Shown: piece by piece, positions 7,955-15,831 of the stretch
Numbering within the stretch: the first letter of the stretch is position 1
Layout: every line of letters starts with the position of its first letter
From: Micromonospora chersina
GTDB taxonomy: Bacteria > Actinomycetota > Actinomycetes > Mycobacteriales > Micromonosporaceae
Reading direction: 5' to 3'
Assembly: GCF_900091475.1 (NCBI RefSeq)
Contig: NZ_FMIB01000002.1
Span: forward strand, 620,001-684,000
Length of the DNA: 64,000 nt
The notes under the pieces: generated by a model
Told to the model about the DNA's origin: nothing
Seen by the model: only the letters and a program-made list of their open reading frames with translations
Databases searched by the model: none
Position numbers and translations under genes: made by a program

Positions 7955-9319
7955 ATGCTCATCGTCTCCGCGCGCGTGCCCGCCGAGCGCCGGCTCGCCG
8001 CCACCCTCTACGCCTACGCGTTCCTCACCGACCTGGTCCTGCTCTATCCGGTGTACGCGCTGCTCTTCGCCGACACCGGGCTGTCGGTCGGGCAGATCTC
8101 CTCGCTCTTCGTGCTCTGGTCGGCCGCCGGCATCCTGCTGGAGGTGCCCTCGGGCGCCTGGGCCGACGCCGTCTCCCGGCGGCGGCTGCTCTGCCTCGCC
8201 CCGCTCCTCGCCGCCGCCGGCTTCGCGCTCTGGGTGCTCGTCCCGTCCTACCCGGCGTTCGCCGTCGGCTTCCTGCTCTGGGGCGCGGGCGGCGCGCTGC
8301 GCTCCGGCGCCCTGGAGGCGCTGGTCTGGACGGAACTCGACCGGCTCGGCGCCGCCGGCCGGTACGCCCGGCTGACCGGCCGGGCGAAGACCGCCGAGCT
8401 GCTCGGTGTGGTCGGCGCCATGGGGCTGGCCGCCCCGGTGCTGGCGCTCGGCGGCTACCCGGCGGTCGGCGCGGCGAGCGTGGCGGTGTGCCTGGCCGCC
8501 GCGGCGGTCGCCACCCGTTTTCCCGAGCACCGCGCCCCGGAGCCGCCGGGCCACGACCCGGCCGACGCGGCCCGGCCCGACGCGACCGAGCGTGGCGCGA
8601 TGCAGCCCGGCCCGGCCGGCGAGACCCCGCCTGCCGCGGCCAGCGCGCCCCAGCCTGGCCCGGCCGGCGAGACCCCGCCCGATCCCGACGAACCGGGCTG
8701 GTGGGCCAGCCTGCGGGGCGGGCTGGCCGAGGCCCGTGCGGACCGGTCGGTGCGGGCGGCGCTGCTGCTGGTGCCGGCGGTCGCCGCGGTCTGGGGCGGC
8801 CTCGACGAGTACACGCCGCTGCTGGCCCGGGACACCGGGATCCCGGCGGCCGGCGTGCCGTTGCTGCTCCTGCTGGTCTGGGCCGGCACGACGGTGGGCG
8901 GGCTGCTGGCCCCGGCGGGGGAGCGGTTGACCGATCGGGGCTTCGCCGCCCTGCTGGCCGGGGCGGCGCTGGCCCTGGCCGTGGGGGCCCTGCTCCGCCA
9001 CCCGGCCGGGTTCGTCCTGGTCGGCGTCGCGTTCGCGGCGTTCCAGCTCGCCACCGTGCTGGCCGACGTCCGGCTCCAGGCCCGGATCAGCGGGCCGGAC
9101 CGGGCGACCGTCACCTCGGTGGCGGGGATGGCCACCGACCTGACCATCATCGCGGTCTACGCGGGGTACGGCGTCGTGGCGGGCGTGGCCGGCAACGCGG
9201 TCGCCTTCGCGGTGGCCGTGCTGCCGTACCTGCTGGTGGCGGGCCGGATCGCCACCCGCCGTCCCGCCCGTCCGGTTCCAGCGAATAGGTCGTTGCCCGA
9301 AAATTCCGGTGTTTCATGA
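7955..9319 (+). CDS. MFS transporter
   Basis: Major facilitator of about 454 residues with twelve predicted hydrophobic segments and the MFS loop signature (GAWADAVSRRRLL) after the second helix. A long hydrophilic Pro/Ala/Asp-rich central loop contains a repeated segment GPAGETPP. The ATG at 7955 has GGAAGG upstream; a GTG at 7925 lies within the leader hairpin and is less likely. The substrate is unknown. The upstream leader ORF and hairpin would suit drug-inducible efflux. The next gene, transketolase, is 54 bases away and looks independent. Confidence 0.85.
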   Translation: MLIVSARVPAERRLAATLYAYAFLTDLVLLYPVYALLFADTGLSVGQISSLFVLWSAAGILLEVPSGAWADAVSRRRLLCLAPLLAAAGFALWVLVPSYPAFAVGFLLWGAGGALRSGALEALVWTELDRLGAAGRYARLTGRAKTAELLGVVGAMGLAAPVLALGGYPAVGAASVAVCLAAAAVATRFPEHRAPEPPGHDPADAARPDATERGAMQPGPAGETPPAAASAPQPGPAGETPPDPDEPGWWASLRGGLAEARADRSVRAALLLVPAVAAVWGGLDEYTPLLARDTGIPAAGVPLLLLLVWAGTTVGGLLAPAGERLTDRGFAALLAGAALALAVGALLRHPAGFVLVGVAFAAFQLATVLADVRLQARISGPDRATVTSVAGMATDLTIIAVYAGYGVVAGVAGNAVAFAVAVLPYLLVAGRIATRRPARPVPANRSLPENSGVS

Positions 9320-9373
9320 TTACCGTATGGGCGGAAGCGGCCCTGTGGCCGGCCCGGACGGAGGCGACGCGGC

Positions 9374-11236
9374 GTGACGATGGAAGCAGAGCGCACCCTG
9401 CGCGAGGAGGACCTGACCGGCCTGGCGGAGCTCGCCGCCCAGCTCCGGGTCGACTCGATCCGGTGCAGCACCCAGGCCGGCTCCGGCCATCCCACGTCCA
9501 GCCTGTCCGCCGCCGACCTGCTCGCGGTGCTGATCTCCCGGCACCTGCGCTACGACTGGTCGTACCCGGGCAACCGCGCCAACGACCACCTGATCTTCTC
9601 CAAGGGGCACGCCTCGCCGCTGCTGTACGCGGTCTTCCGGGCCACCGGCGCGATCAGCGAGCAGGAGCTGCTGGAGACCTACCGCCAGTCGAACTCCCGC
9701 CTCCAGGGCCACCCCACACCCGTCCTGCCCTGGGTGGACACCGCCACCGGCTCGCTCGGCCAGGGGCTGCCGGTCGGCGTCGGCATCGCCCTGGCCGGGC
9801 GGTACCTGGACAAGCTGCCGTACCACGTCTGGGTGCTGTGCGGCGACAGCGAGACGGCCGAGGGCTCCATCTGGGAGGCGCTCGACAAGGCCGGCCACTA
9901 CGGGCTGCGCAACCTCACCGCGATCGTGGACGTGAACCGGTTCGGCCAGCGGGGGCCGACCGAGCTGGAGTGGGACCTGGACACCTACCGCCGGCGGGTC
10001 GAGGCGTTCGGCTGCCACCCGCTCGTCGTCGACGGCCACGACCTGGCGGCCATCGACGAGGTGCTCGGGCGGGCCCGCGAGGCGACCGGCCCGACCGTGG
10101 TGCTGGCCCGGACGGTCAAGGGCAAGGGCGTGCCGGACATCGAGAACCGGCCGGACTGGCACGGCAAGGCCCTCGAACCGGACCGGGCAGAGCGGGCCGT
10201 CCAGGCCCTCGGCGGCGTACGGCAGATCCGGGTCGCCGGCCCCCGGCCCGCCGCCGCGCCGCCGCCGGCGCCCGCCCCCGCCGGGGAGGCGCCGGAACTG
10301 CCCCGGTACGAGAAGGGGGCCAAGGTGGCCACCCGCAACGCGTACGGGGACGCGCTGCGCGCGCTGGGCGTCCGGCCGGACGTGGTGGCCCTCGACGGCG
10401 AGGTCAGCGACTCCACCCGGGCGGACAAGTTCGGCGAGGCGTACCCGGACCGGTTCTTCGAGATGTTCATCGCGGAGCAGCAGTTGGTCGCCGCCGCGGT
10501 GGGGCTCCGGGTCCGCGGCTACCGGCCCTTCGCGGCCACCTTCGCCGCGTTCCTGTCCCGCGCCTACGACTTCATCCGGATGGCCGGCATCTCCCGGGCC
10601 GACATCGCCCTCGCGGGCTCGCACGCGGGCGTGGAGATCGGCCCGGACGGCCCCTCCCAGATGGGGCTGGAGGACCTCGCCGCCCTGCGCGCCGTGCACG
10701 GGTCGACGGTGCTCTACCCCAGCGACGCCGTCTCCTGCGCGGCCCTGGTCGCCGCCATGGTCGACCGGGAGGGCGTCAGCTACCTGCGCACCACCCGCGG
10801 CAAGTACCCGGTGCTCTACGACAACGGGGAGGACTTCCCGATCGGCGGCAGCAAGGTGGTCCGTGACGGCGGCGACGTCGCGCTCATCGGCGCCGGGGTG
10901 ACCGTGCACAACTGCCTCGCGGCCGCCGACGAACTGGCCCGCGAGGGGATCGACGCGCGGGTCGTCGACCTCTACTCGGTCAAGCCGGTCGACCGGCAGC
11001 GGCTGCTCGACGCCGTGCGGGACACCGGCGGCCGGCTGGTGGTGGTCGAGGACCACTACCCGCAGGGCGGCCTGGGCTCCGCCGTGCTGGAGTCACTGGC
11101 CGACCTCGCCGAGCCGGTGCGGGTGAACCACCTGGCGGTACGCGGGCTCCCCGGCTCCGGCACCCCGGCACAGCAGATGGACCGGGCGGGCATCGGCGTC
11201 CACGCGATCGTCAGCGCGGCGCGTGCCATCGCCTGA
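9374..11236 (+). CDS. tkt: Transketolase
   Basis: A thiamin-diphosphate enzyme of about 620 residues that moves two-carbon ketol units between sugar phosphates in the pentose phosphate pathway. Visible features are the N-terminal GSGHPTSS segment, KGHAS, the thiamin-binding motif starting GDSETAEG and running to the DVN segment, then the pyrimidine-binding domain with FIAEQQLV, and the C-terminal domain from about 490. The length matches the short (animal/archaeal-type) class rather than the ~700-residue bacterial class. GTG at 9374 follows GGAGGC; an ATG two codons later is equally possible. It stands alone between an MFS gene and a convergent DNA ligase. Confidence 0.9.
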   Translation: MTMEAERTLREEDLTGLAELAAQLRVDSIRCSTQAGSGHPTSSLSAADLLAVLISRHLRYDWSYPGNRANDHLIFSKGHASPLLYAVFRATGAISEQELLETYRQSNSRLQGHPTPVLPWVDTATGSLGQGLPVGVGIALAGRYLDKLPYHVWVLCGDSETAEGSIWEALDKAGHYGLRNLTAIVDVNRFGQRGPTELEWDLDTYRRRVEAFGCHPLVVDGHDLAAIDEVLGRAREATGPTVVLARTVKGKGVPDIENRPDWHGKALEPDRAERAVQALGGVRQIRVAGPRPAAAPPPAPAPAGEAPELPRYEKGAKVATRNAYGDALRALGVRPDVVALDGEVSDSTRADKFGEAYPDRFFEMFIAEQQLVAAAVGLRVRGYRPFAATFAAFLSRAYDFIRMAGISRADIALAGSHAGVEIGPDGPSQMGLEDLAALRAVHGSTVLYPSDAVSCAALVAAMVDREGVSYLRTTRGKYPVLYDNGEDFPIGGSKVVRDGGDVALIGAGVTVHNCLAAADELAREGIDARVVDLYSVKPVDRQRLLDAVRDTGGRLVVVEDHYPQGGLGSAVLESLADLAEPVRVNHLAVRGLPGSGTPAQQMDRAGIGVHAIVSAARAIA

Positions 11237-11276
11237 CCGCCCCGACGCGGCCACGGGTGGCCGGCCGCGGTCCGCG

Positions 11277-12230
11277 TCACCGCCGCAAGCGGATCTCCGC
11301 CGGGTCCCGGTCGCTGCGCAGCCCCTTCCAGGACGGGTGGCGCAGCCGGCGGTCCGGCGTCCAGGACCGGAACGTGACGTCGCCGACCAGCACGGGGTCG
11401 ACCCAGACGGCGTGGCGGGCCTGGTCGCGCGGGACCGGGTCGGCGAACGGCGGGTCCGGCCGGGCCAGCGGCTCCAGGCGGGCGGCCAGATCGCGTAGCA
11501 CGGTCTGGGTGAAGCCGGTGCCGACGTGTCCGATGTACTGCAGCCGGTCGTGTTCGTCGTACATGCCGAGCAGCAGGGACCCGATGGCCCCCGCGCGGCG
11601 ACCGGCGCCCGGCTTCCAGCCGCCCACGATCACCTCGACGGTCTCGTTCAGCGGCACCTTGACCCACGCCGAGCCCCGGCGGCCCGGCTCGTACGCCGAT
11701 GCGAGCCGCTTGGCGACCACGCCCTCCAGGCCGAGTTCGGCCGCCGCGGTGGCCAGGTCCCGACCGGCCTCGCCGGTCCAGTAGGGCGGCGTCTCGACAC
11801 TCCCGCCGCTGAGACCCAGCTTCTCCAGCGCCGCGCGGCGTTCCGTGTACGGCAGGCCCGTGGTGTCCCGCCCGTCGAGGTGCAGCAGGTCGAACAGGTA
11901 GTACCGGACCGGGGTCGACGCGACCAGCGCGGCGGCCGGCGCCCGGACGTGCATCCGCCGCTGGAGCGCGGAGAAGCTGGGCCGGCCGCCGGCGTCGAGA
12001 GCCACGATCTCGCCGTCGAGCACCGCCCTTCGCCCGGCCAGCAGGTCGACCAGCTCGCCCAGCTCCGGGTACGCCCGGGTGACGTCCCGGTCGTTGCGGC
12101 TGAGCAGCCGCAGGCCGCGGTCGACGTACGCCACCGCGCGGACGCCGTCCCACTTGAACTCGTACCCCCAGCCGGGCTCGGTCGGCAGCGCACCGGCCCC
12201 GGCGAGCATCGGCGGCACGAGCGTCGGCAT
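11277..12230 (-). CDS. ATP-dependent DNA ligase (LigC/LigD ligase-domain type)
   Basis: Monofunctional ligase of 317 residues. The adenylation motif KWDGVR has its lysine near residue 26. Further motifs are DGEIVAL, a YLFDLLHLDG segment, GVVAKR and WVKVP, followed by an OB-fold domain. No primase or nuclease domain is attached, so it resembles stand-alone LigC-type enzymes used in double-strand break or excision repair. The ATG at 12230 is chosen because the family starts a few residues before the PPMLA segment; the frame stays open further upstream. It is convergent with transketolase and divergent from the DUF2267 gene. Confidence 0.9.
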   Translation of the reverse strand: MPTLVPPMLAGAGALPTEPGWGYEFKWDGVRAVAYVDRGLRLLSRNDRDVTRAYPELGELVDLLAGRRAVLDGEIVALDAGGRPSFSALQRRMHVRAPAAALVASTPVRYYLFDLLHLDGRDTTGLPYTERRAALEKLGLSGGSVETPPYWTGEAGRDLATAAAELGLEGVVAKRLASAYEPGRRGSAWVKVPLNETVEVIVGGWKPGAGRRAGAIGSLLLGMYDEHDRLQYIGHVGTGFTQTVLRDLAARLEPLARPDPPFADPVPRDQARHAVWVDPVLVGDVTFRSWTPDRRLRHPSWKGLRSDRDPAEIRLRR

Positions 12231-12365
12231 CCTGGCGGCCACGTCCCGATCCTGGCCGCCGTGGCACGGCACGATGCCGGTTTCCCGGCTTTCGCCCGGG
12301 CGGCGGTCGTTTGTGGTGGTCGCCTGCGGGTAGCCACGCGGTCTCCGGGACGGAAGGACCGAGCA

Positions 12366-12755
12366 ATGGCGGAGCTGGAGTTCGTGGCGAAGGTGGCCGA
12401 ACGGGCGGGCCTCCCGGCGAAGACCGCGCAATCCCTGACCGAGGCCACCCTGCGCACCCTCGCCGAACGGATCAGCGGCGGCGAGGCGGCCGACCTGGCC
12501 GACCACGTGGCGCACGAGCTGCGCCCGCTGCTGGCCCGGGCCCGCCCTGAGGAGCCGCAGGTCTTCGGGTACGACGAGTTCCTGCGCCGGGTGGCCGACC
12601 GCGCCGGCACCGCGCCGGACATCGCCGAGAAGGGCGCGCGGGCGGTGCTCCAGACCCTGCACCGGGTGGTCGGGCACGCCGAGTTCGAGCAGGCCATGGC
12701 GGAGCTGCCGCGGGAGATCGGTGCGCTGGCCCAGCCCGTGCCCCGTACCCCCTGA
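12366..12755 (+). CDS. DUF2267 domain protein
   Basis: A 129-residue all-helical protein matching the DUF2267 pattern: two related halves, each with an Ala/Leu-rich helix pair (residues 1-60 and 65-129), ending in the typical LPREIGAL segment. No enzymatic motif, signal peptide or membrane segment is seen. ATG at 12366 follows GGAAGGA. DUF2267 proteins often accompany stress and DNA-repair genes in actinobacteria, and here the neighbour across a 135-base divergent promoter region is a DNA ligase. The molecular role is unknown. Confidence 0.85.
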   Translation: MAELEFVAKVAERAGLPAKTAQSLTEATLRTLAERISGGEAADLADHVAHELRPLLARARPEEPQVFGYDEFLRRVADRAGTAPDIAEKGARAVLQTLHRVVGHAEFEQAMAELPREIGALAQPVPRTP

Positions 12756-12816
12756 CCGGCGCCGGCCGGGACGAAACGCCCGCCGGCGGCTCCCCTCGCG
12801 GTGGCCGGGCGGCCAC

Positions 12817-12822
12817 TAGGTT
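12817..12822 (+). promoter_or_regulatory. Candidate -10 box, leaderless type
   Basis: TAGGTT lies six bases before the ATG at 12829 with no ribosome-binding site between, suggesting a leaderless transcript. Confidence 0.5.
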
Positions 12823-12828
12823 GGGCTG

Positions 12829-13623
12829 ATGGCCGCTCTGAGCTTCGACCGCCACCGCGCCGAGATCGTCGCCCAGAGCGACAGGCTCCGCACCCACCTC
12901 GACGGCGCCGACCTGACCACGCCCGTCGCCTCCTGCCCCGGGTGGAACGTCGGCCAGCTGGCCCGGCACCTCGGGGGCGGCCAGCGCTGGGCGGCCGAGG
13001 TGGTCCGCACCCGGGCCGGGCAGCCGCCGTCGGACAACCACTTCCGCGACCTGTCCCCGTACGCCCGGGAGGAGCCGGCGGTGGTCGGCCCGTGGCTGGT
13101 GGAGAGCGCCGCCGCGCTCGCCGACGCGCTCGGCGAGGCCGGCCCCGACGTGGCGACCTGGACGCCGATGCCGGTGCCGGCCGCCGGGGCGTTCTGGGCG
13201 CGCCGGTTCGCCCACGAGACGCTGCTGCACCGGGCCGACGCCGCCCTCGCCCTGGGCGTGGACTTCGCCGTCGACCCGGCGGTGGCGGTCGACGCGCTTG
13301 ACGAGTGGATGGAGCTGGGCTCCCTGCCGCAGATGCTGGACATCTTCCCGCACCGGCGCGACCTGCTCGGCCCCGACCGCACCCTCCACCTCCACGCCAC
13401 CGACGTGCCCGCCGAGCTGGGCGCGGAGTGGCTCGTGGACCTCACGGGGGACACCCTCGCCTGGCGGCGGGCGCACGAGAAGGCCACCGTGGCGGTCCGC
13501 GGCCCGGTGACCGAGCTGCTGCTGATGGTCTACCGGCGGCGCCCGGTCGACACCGCGGTGGTCGAGGTGCTCGGCGACGCGACACTGCTGGACCGCTGGC
13601 TGGCGGCGGTCGCGTTCGGCTGA
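12829..13623 (+). CDS. Maleylpyruvate isomerase family mycothiol-dependent enzyme
   Basis: A 264-residue protein with an N-terminal DinB-like four-helix bundle: conserved CPGWNVGQLARHLG near residues 31-45, and a HETLLHRADA segment near 125 whose His and Asp would complete a metal site. A C-terminal MDMPI domain follows from about 160. Family members use mycothiol or act as thiol transferases; the substrate is not predictable. The start is leaderless-like, with TAGGTT six bases upstream. A 17-bp inverted repeat ends the transcript, shared with the convergent VOC gene. Confidence 0.85.
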   Translation: MAALSFDRHRAEIVAQSDRLRTHLDGADLTTPVASCPGWNVGQLARHLGGGQRWAAEVVRTRAGQPPSDNHFRDLSPYAREEPAVVGPWLVESAAALADALGEAGPDVATWTPMPVPAAGAFWARRFAHETLLHRADAALALGVDFAVDPAVAVDALDEWMELGSLPQMLDIFPHRRDLLGPDRTLHLHATDVPAELGAEWLVDLTGDTLAWRRAHEKATVAVRGPVTELLLMVYRRRPVDTAVVEVLGDATLLDRWLAAVAFG

Positions 13624-13661
13624 CGGTGGGGCCGGCGGCCGGACGGCCGCCGGCCCCACCG
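13624..13661. terminator. Bidirectional terminator, 17-bp perfect stem
   Basis: The arms 13624-13640 and 13645-13661 are exact reverse complements around a GGAC loop. The hairpin begins right after one stop and ends just before the stop of the convergent VOC gene, so it can serve both strands. Confidence 0.85.
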
Positions 13662-13666
13662 ACGGC

Positions 13667-14056
13667 TCAGCCCGGCACGTGCAGGAACGACCACTGGTGG
13701 CCGTCGAGGTCCCGGAACCCGCGCATGTACCCGAACCCGATGTCCTGACCGGGGCCGAGCGACGTGCCACCCGCGAGGACCGCCGCGTCGACAAGCGCGT
13801 CCACCCGCTCCGGCCGGTCGACGCCGAGGCCGACGATCACCTCCCGGCTGGTGGCGGTGTCGCACACCCCGGCGCCGGCGAACGCGGCGAAGGCGGCCGG
13901 GGTGTGCAGGATCAGGTGCGTGGCGCCGCCGAGGGTGAGTTGCGCGCTCTCTCCGCCGGGTTGCCGGGGCCCGGCCGTGAACCCGAGGGCGGTGAAGAAC
14001 TCGACCGCCCGGTCGAGGTCGTCCGCCGGCAGGTTGACGAACGTCCCGGCGCTCAT
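13667..14056 (-). CDS. VOC (glyoxalase-fold) family protein
   Basis: A 129-residue protein made of two beta-alpha-beta-beta-beta units. It starts FVNLPADDLDRAVEFF, has the usual mid-protein HLILHTP strand, and ends with a DLDGHQWSFLHV strand. This is the layout of glyoxalase/bleomycin-resistance fold proteins of the DUF1801-associated PhnB-like subgroup. Its ATG overlaps the stop of the upstream SRPBCC gene (ATGA), so both are made from one transcript. Substrate unknown. Confidence 0.85.
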   Translation of the reverse strand: MSAGTFVNLPADDLDRAVEFFTALGFTAGPRQPGGESAQLTLGGATHLILHTPAAFAAFAGAGVCDTATSREVIVGLGVDRPERVDALVDAAVLAGGTSLGPGQDIGFGYMRGFRDLDGHQWSFLHVPG

Positions 14057-14745
14057 CGGGTCGCCTCCAGCAGCTGCTTCAGGGCGGCGAGACGCTCCCG
14101 CCAGTACGCCTTGAGCCGGTCGGCCTCGGCGGCGTCGGTGAGTTTCTCGTGCTGCACGGCCACCCGGGCCTTCGTCCCGCTCACCGGGGTGAAGCCGACC
14201 GCGATCCGGCTCGGCCCGCCGGCCCAGTCGGCCCGGAAGCTCTTCGGCGCGGTGGCGGTGCGGACCCGGACCGCCACGTCGGGCAGCCAGCGGCGGCGTA
14301 CCGCCTCGTCGGCGAACGCCTCGAACAGCACCGCCACCGGCACGGCCACCGTGCGGGTGCCGGTGGCCTCGAAGCCGCCACCGCGCCGTTGGCCGGGGGT
14401 GCGCAGTCCGCGTGCCTGCTCGTACCCGACGGTGATGGTCTGCGCCCACCAGCCCGGCACCTCGTGCGCGGTGACCAGCCAGCGCGCGGTCTCGGTGTGG
14501 GTCCGGTCGATCGCGCCCCAGGCGTCGAGCCGGCCGAACCACTCGTCCCAGTCGTGGCCGGTGCGCTCGCGCAGCAGCGTGGCGGAGATCCGGTCCATCT
14601 GCGTCCGGGCGGGGGAGGAGGGCTCCGGGGCCGCGACGGCGGCTCCGGACCGGGCCAGCAGCTGCCGGCGGGCGGTCGTGTAGCTCTCGCCGGTGCGGGC
14701 CATCCGGGTGCGCACCCGGACCTTGAACGACTTGTGACTCGTCAT
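14053..14745 (-). CDS. DUF4287 plus SRPBCC (AHSA1-like) protein
   Basis: A 230-residue two-part protein. The N-terminal 110 residues match the DUF4287 pattern (a short helix with ARTGESYTTARR, then HDWDEWFGRLDAWGA). The second half is an SRPBCC/AHSA1-type fold with VPVAVLFEAFAD and a C-terminal amphipathic helix ending YWRERLAALKQLL. The ATG at 14745 has GGGAG upstream. It is coupled to the downstream VOC gene; pairs of AHSA1-like and VOC genes are common in actinobacteria, and their ligands are mostly unknown. Confidence 0.8.
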   Translation of the reverse strand: MTSHKSFKVRVRTRMARTGESYTTARRQLLARSGAAVAAPEPSSPARTQMDRISATLLRERTGHDWDEWFGRLDAWGAIDRTHTETARWLVTAHEVPGWWAQTITVGYEQARGLRTPGQRRGGGFEATGTRTVAVPVAVLFEAFADEAVRRRWLPDVAVRVRTATAPKSFRADWAGGPSRIAVGFTPVSGTKARVAVQHEKLTDAAEADRLKAYWRERLAALKQLLEATR

Positions 14746-14968
14746 CACATGCTCCCTGTCCACGGGCGTGGTCGCAGGGACTCACGCTCCCGTCGACCCC
14801 GCCCAGGGCATGTGGCGTGTCGGTGGGCCTGTCGGCACCGCGTCCCGAGGGCTCGGGGCCCCCTTTGCCTCCGTGGGACCGGTGGCGTGAGCACCGGGAT
14901 GGAGGTGGGGCGCAGGACTGCGCCGCGCCCAGTCTACGCCCCGGTCCGGTCCCGGTGGGGAGGCCCGC
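14746..14968. other. Non-coding gap upstream of the SRPBCC gene
   Basis: No supported gene. On the reverse strand TAGACT near 14930 could be a -10 box for the SRPBCC-VOC pair, which would give a leader of about 180 bases. Nothing else distinctive was seen. Confidence 0.4.
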
Positions 14969-15706
14969 TCAGCCGGTGGTCTGCTCCCACATCGACTTCA
15001 TCTCGTCGAACGCCTGCTCCATGATCTGCACCATGGCGCGGCGGGCCGCCTCGCCGTCGCGGCGCTGGATCGCCGCGGCCACGTCGGCGTGCAGCTGCAA
15101 CGCCTGCTGGTCGGGGTGGTGCGGCATGAGGTGGTAATGGTGCCGGCCGGTGAGCACCTCGGCGACGAGTTCCCGGAGCTTGCCGAACATCTCGTTGCCG
15201 GAGGCGGCCAGGACCCGCCGGTGGAACTCGATGTCCAGGCGCAGGAACTTGTCCTCGTCCCCGGCCTGCCCGGCGGCCCACATCTTCGCCGCGACCCCGA
15301 CGAGGTCGCTGGCGTCGTCGGGGGAGATCCGTCCGGCGGCCAGCCAGGCGGCGTGCGGCTCGACCGCGGTCCGCAGCTCGGTGATCGAGCGGAGCTGCGC
15401 CATCCGGCCGGCGGAGGCGAGCCGCCAGCGGATCACCTGCGGGTCGAAGACGTTCCACGCCTCGGCGGGTCGGATCAGCACACCGACCCGGCGGCGGGTC
15501 TCGATGAGGCCCATGGACGCGAGCACCCGGAGAACCTCGCGGATCACCGACCGGGAGACCGCGTGCCGGTCGACCAGCTCGTCGATGTTGAGCACGGAGC
15601 CGGCGGCCAGTTCGCCGCCGCAGACGGCCGTGCCGAGTTCGTCGAGTACGCGGGCGTGCAGCCCGGTCTCGCCCCCGGAGGAGGAGTGATCCACGGGTCG
15701 GAGCAT
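14969..15706 (-). CDS. GntR-family (FCD) regulator of the hexonate operon
   Basis: A 245-residue FadR-subfamily repressor. The N-terminal winged helix-turn-helix spans about 15-80 (VSRSVIREVLRVLASMGLI is the recognition region). An FCD ligand domain covers about 100-230, with acidic and His metal/ligand residues (DIEFHRR, HHYHL, LQLHAD). It is divergent from an ABC importer and sugar-acid catabolic genes; FCD regulators usually bind sugar acids, so galactonate, mannonate or their keto-deoxy products are likely inducers. ATG at 15706 lacks a good ribosome-binding site. The operator candidate at 15713-15724 sits in its own promoter region. Confidence 0.88.
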   Translation of the reverse strand: MLRPVDHSSSGGETGLHARVLDELGTAVCGGELAAGSVLNIDELVDRHAVSRSVIREVLRVLASMGLIETRRRVGVLIRPAEAWNVFDPQVIRWRLASAGRMAQLRSITELRTAVEPHAAWLAAGRISPDDASDLVGVAAKMWAAGQAGDEDKFLRLDIEFHRRVLAASGNEMFGKLRELVAEVLTGRHHYHLMPHHPDQQALQLHADVAAAIQRRDGEAARRAMVQIMEQAFDEMKSMWEQTTG

Positions 15707-15712
15707 ATCAGT

Positions 15713-15724
15713 TGGTGATCGACC
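15713..15724. promoter_or_regulatory. Candidate GntR/FadR-type operator
   Basis: TGGT-GATCG-ACC, an imperfect inverted repeat of GGT/ACC half sites like those of FadR-group regulators. It lies between the regulator start and the -35 box of the divergent operon, so one bound dimer could affect both directions. Confidence 0.4.
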
Positions 15725-15725
15725 C

Positions 15726-15755
15726 TTGAATAAATCAGCTTTTTCGGCCTAGCAT
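15726..15755 (+). promoter_or_regulatory. Promoter of the hexonate operon
   Basis: TTGAAT at 15726-15731 and TAGCAT at 15750-15755 are spaced 18 bases, resembling a housekeeping sigma promoter. Transcription would start near 15762, giving a leader of about 70 bases. Confidence 0.55.
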
Positions 15756-15831
15756 CCCGTGGTTAAGCGGACGTTACAGCGTTGTGGCGCTCTTCCCCCG
15801 GGGCGGCGACCACGAGAAAAGGAGAGATGAC

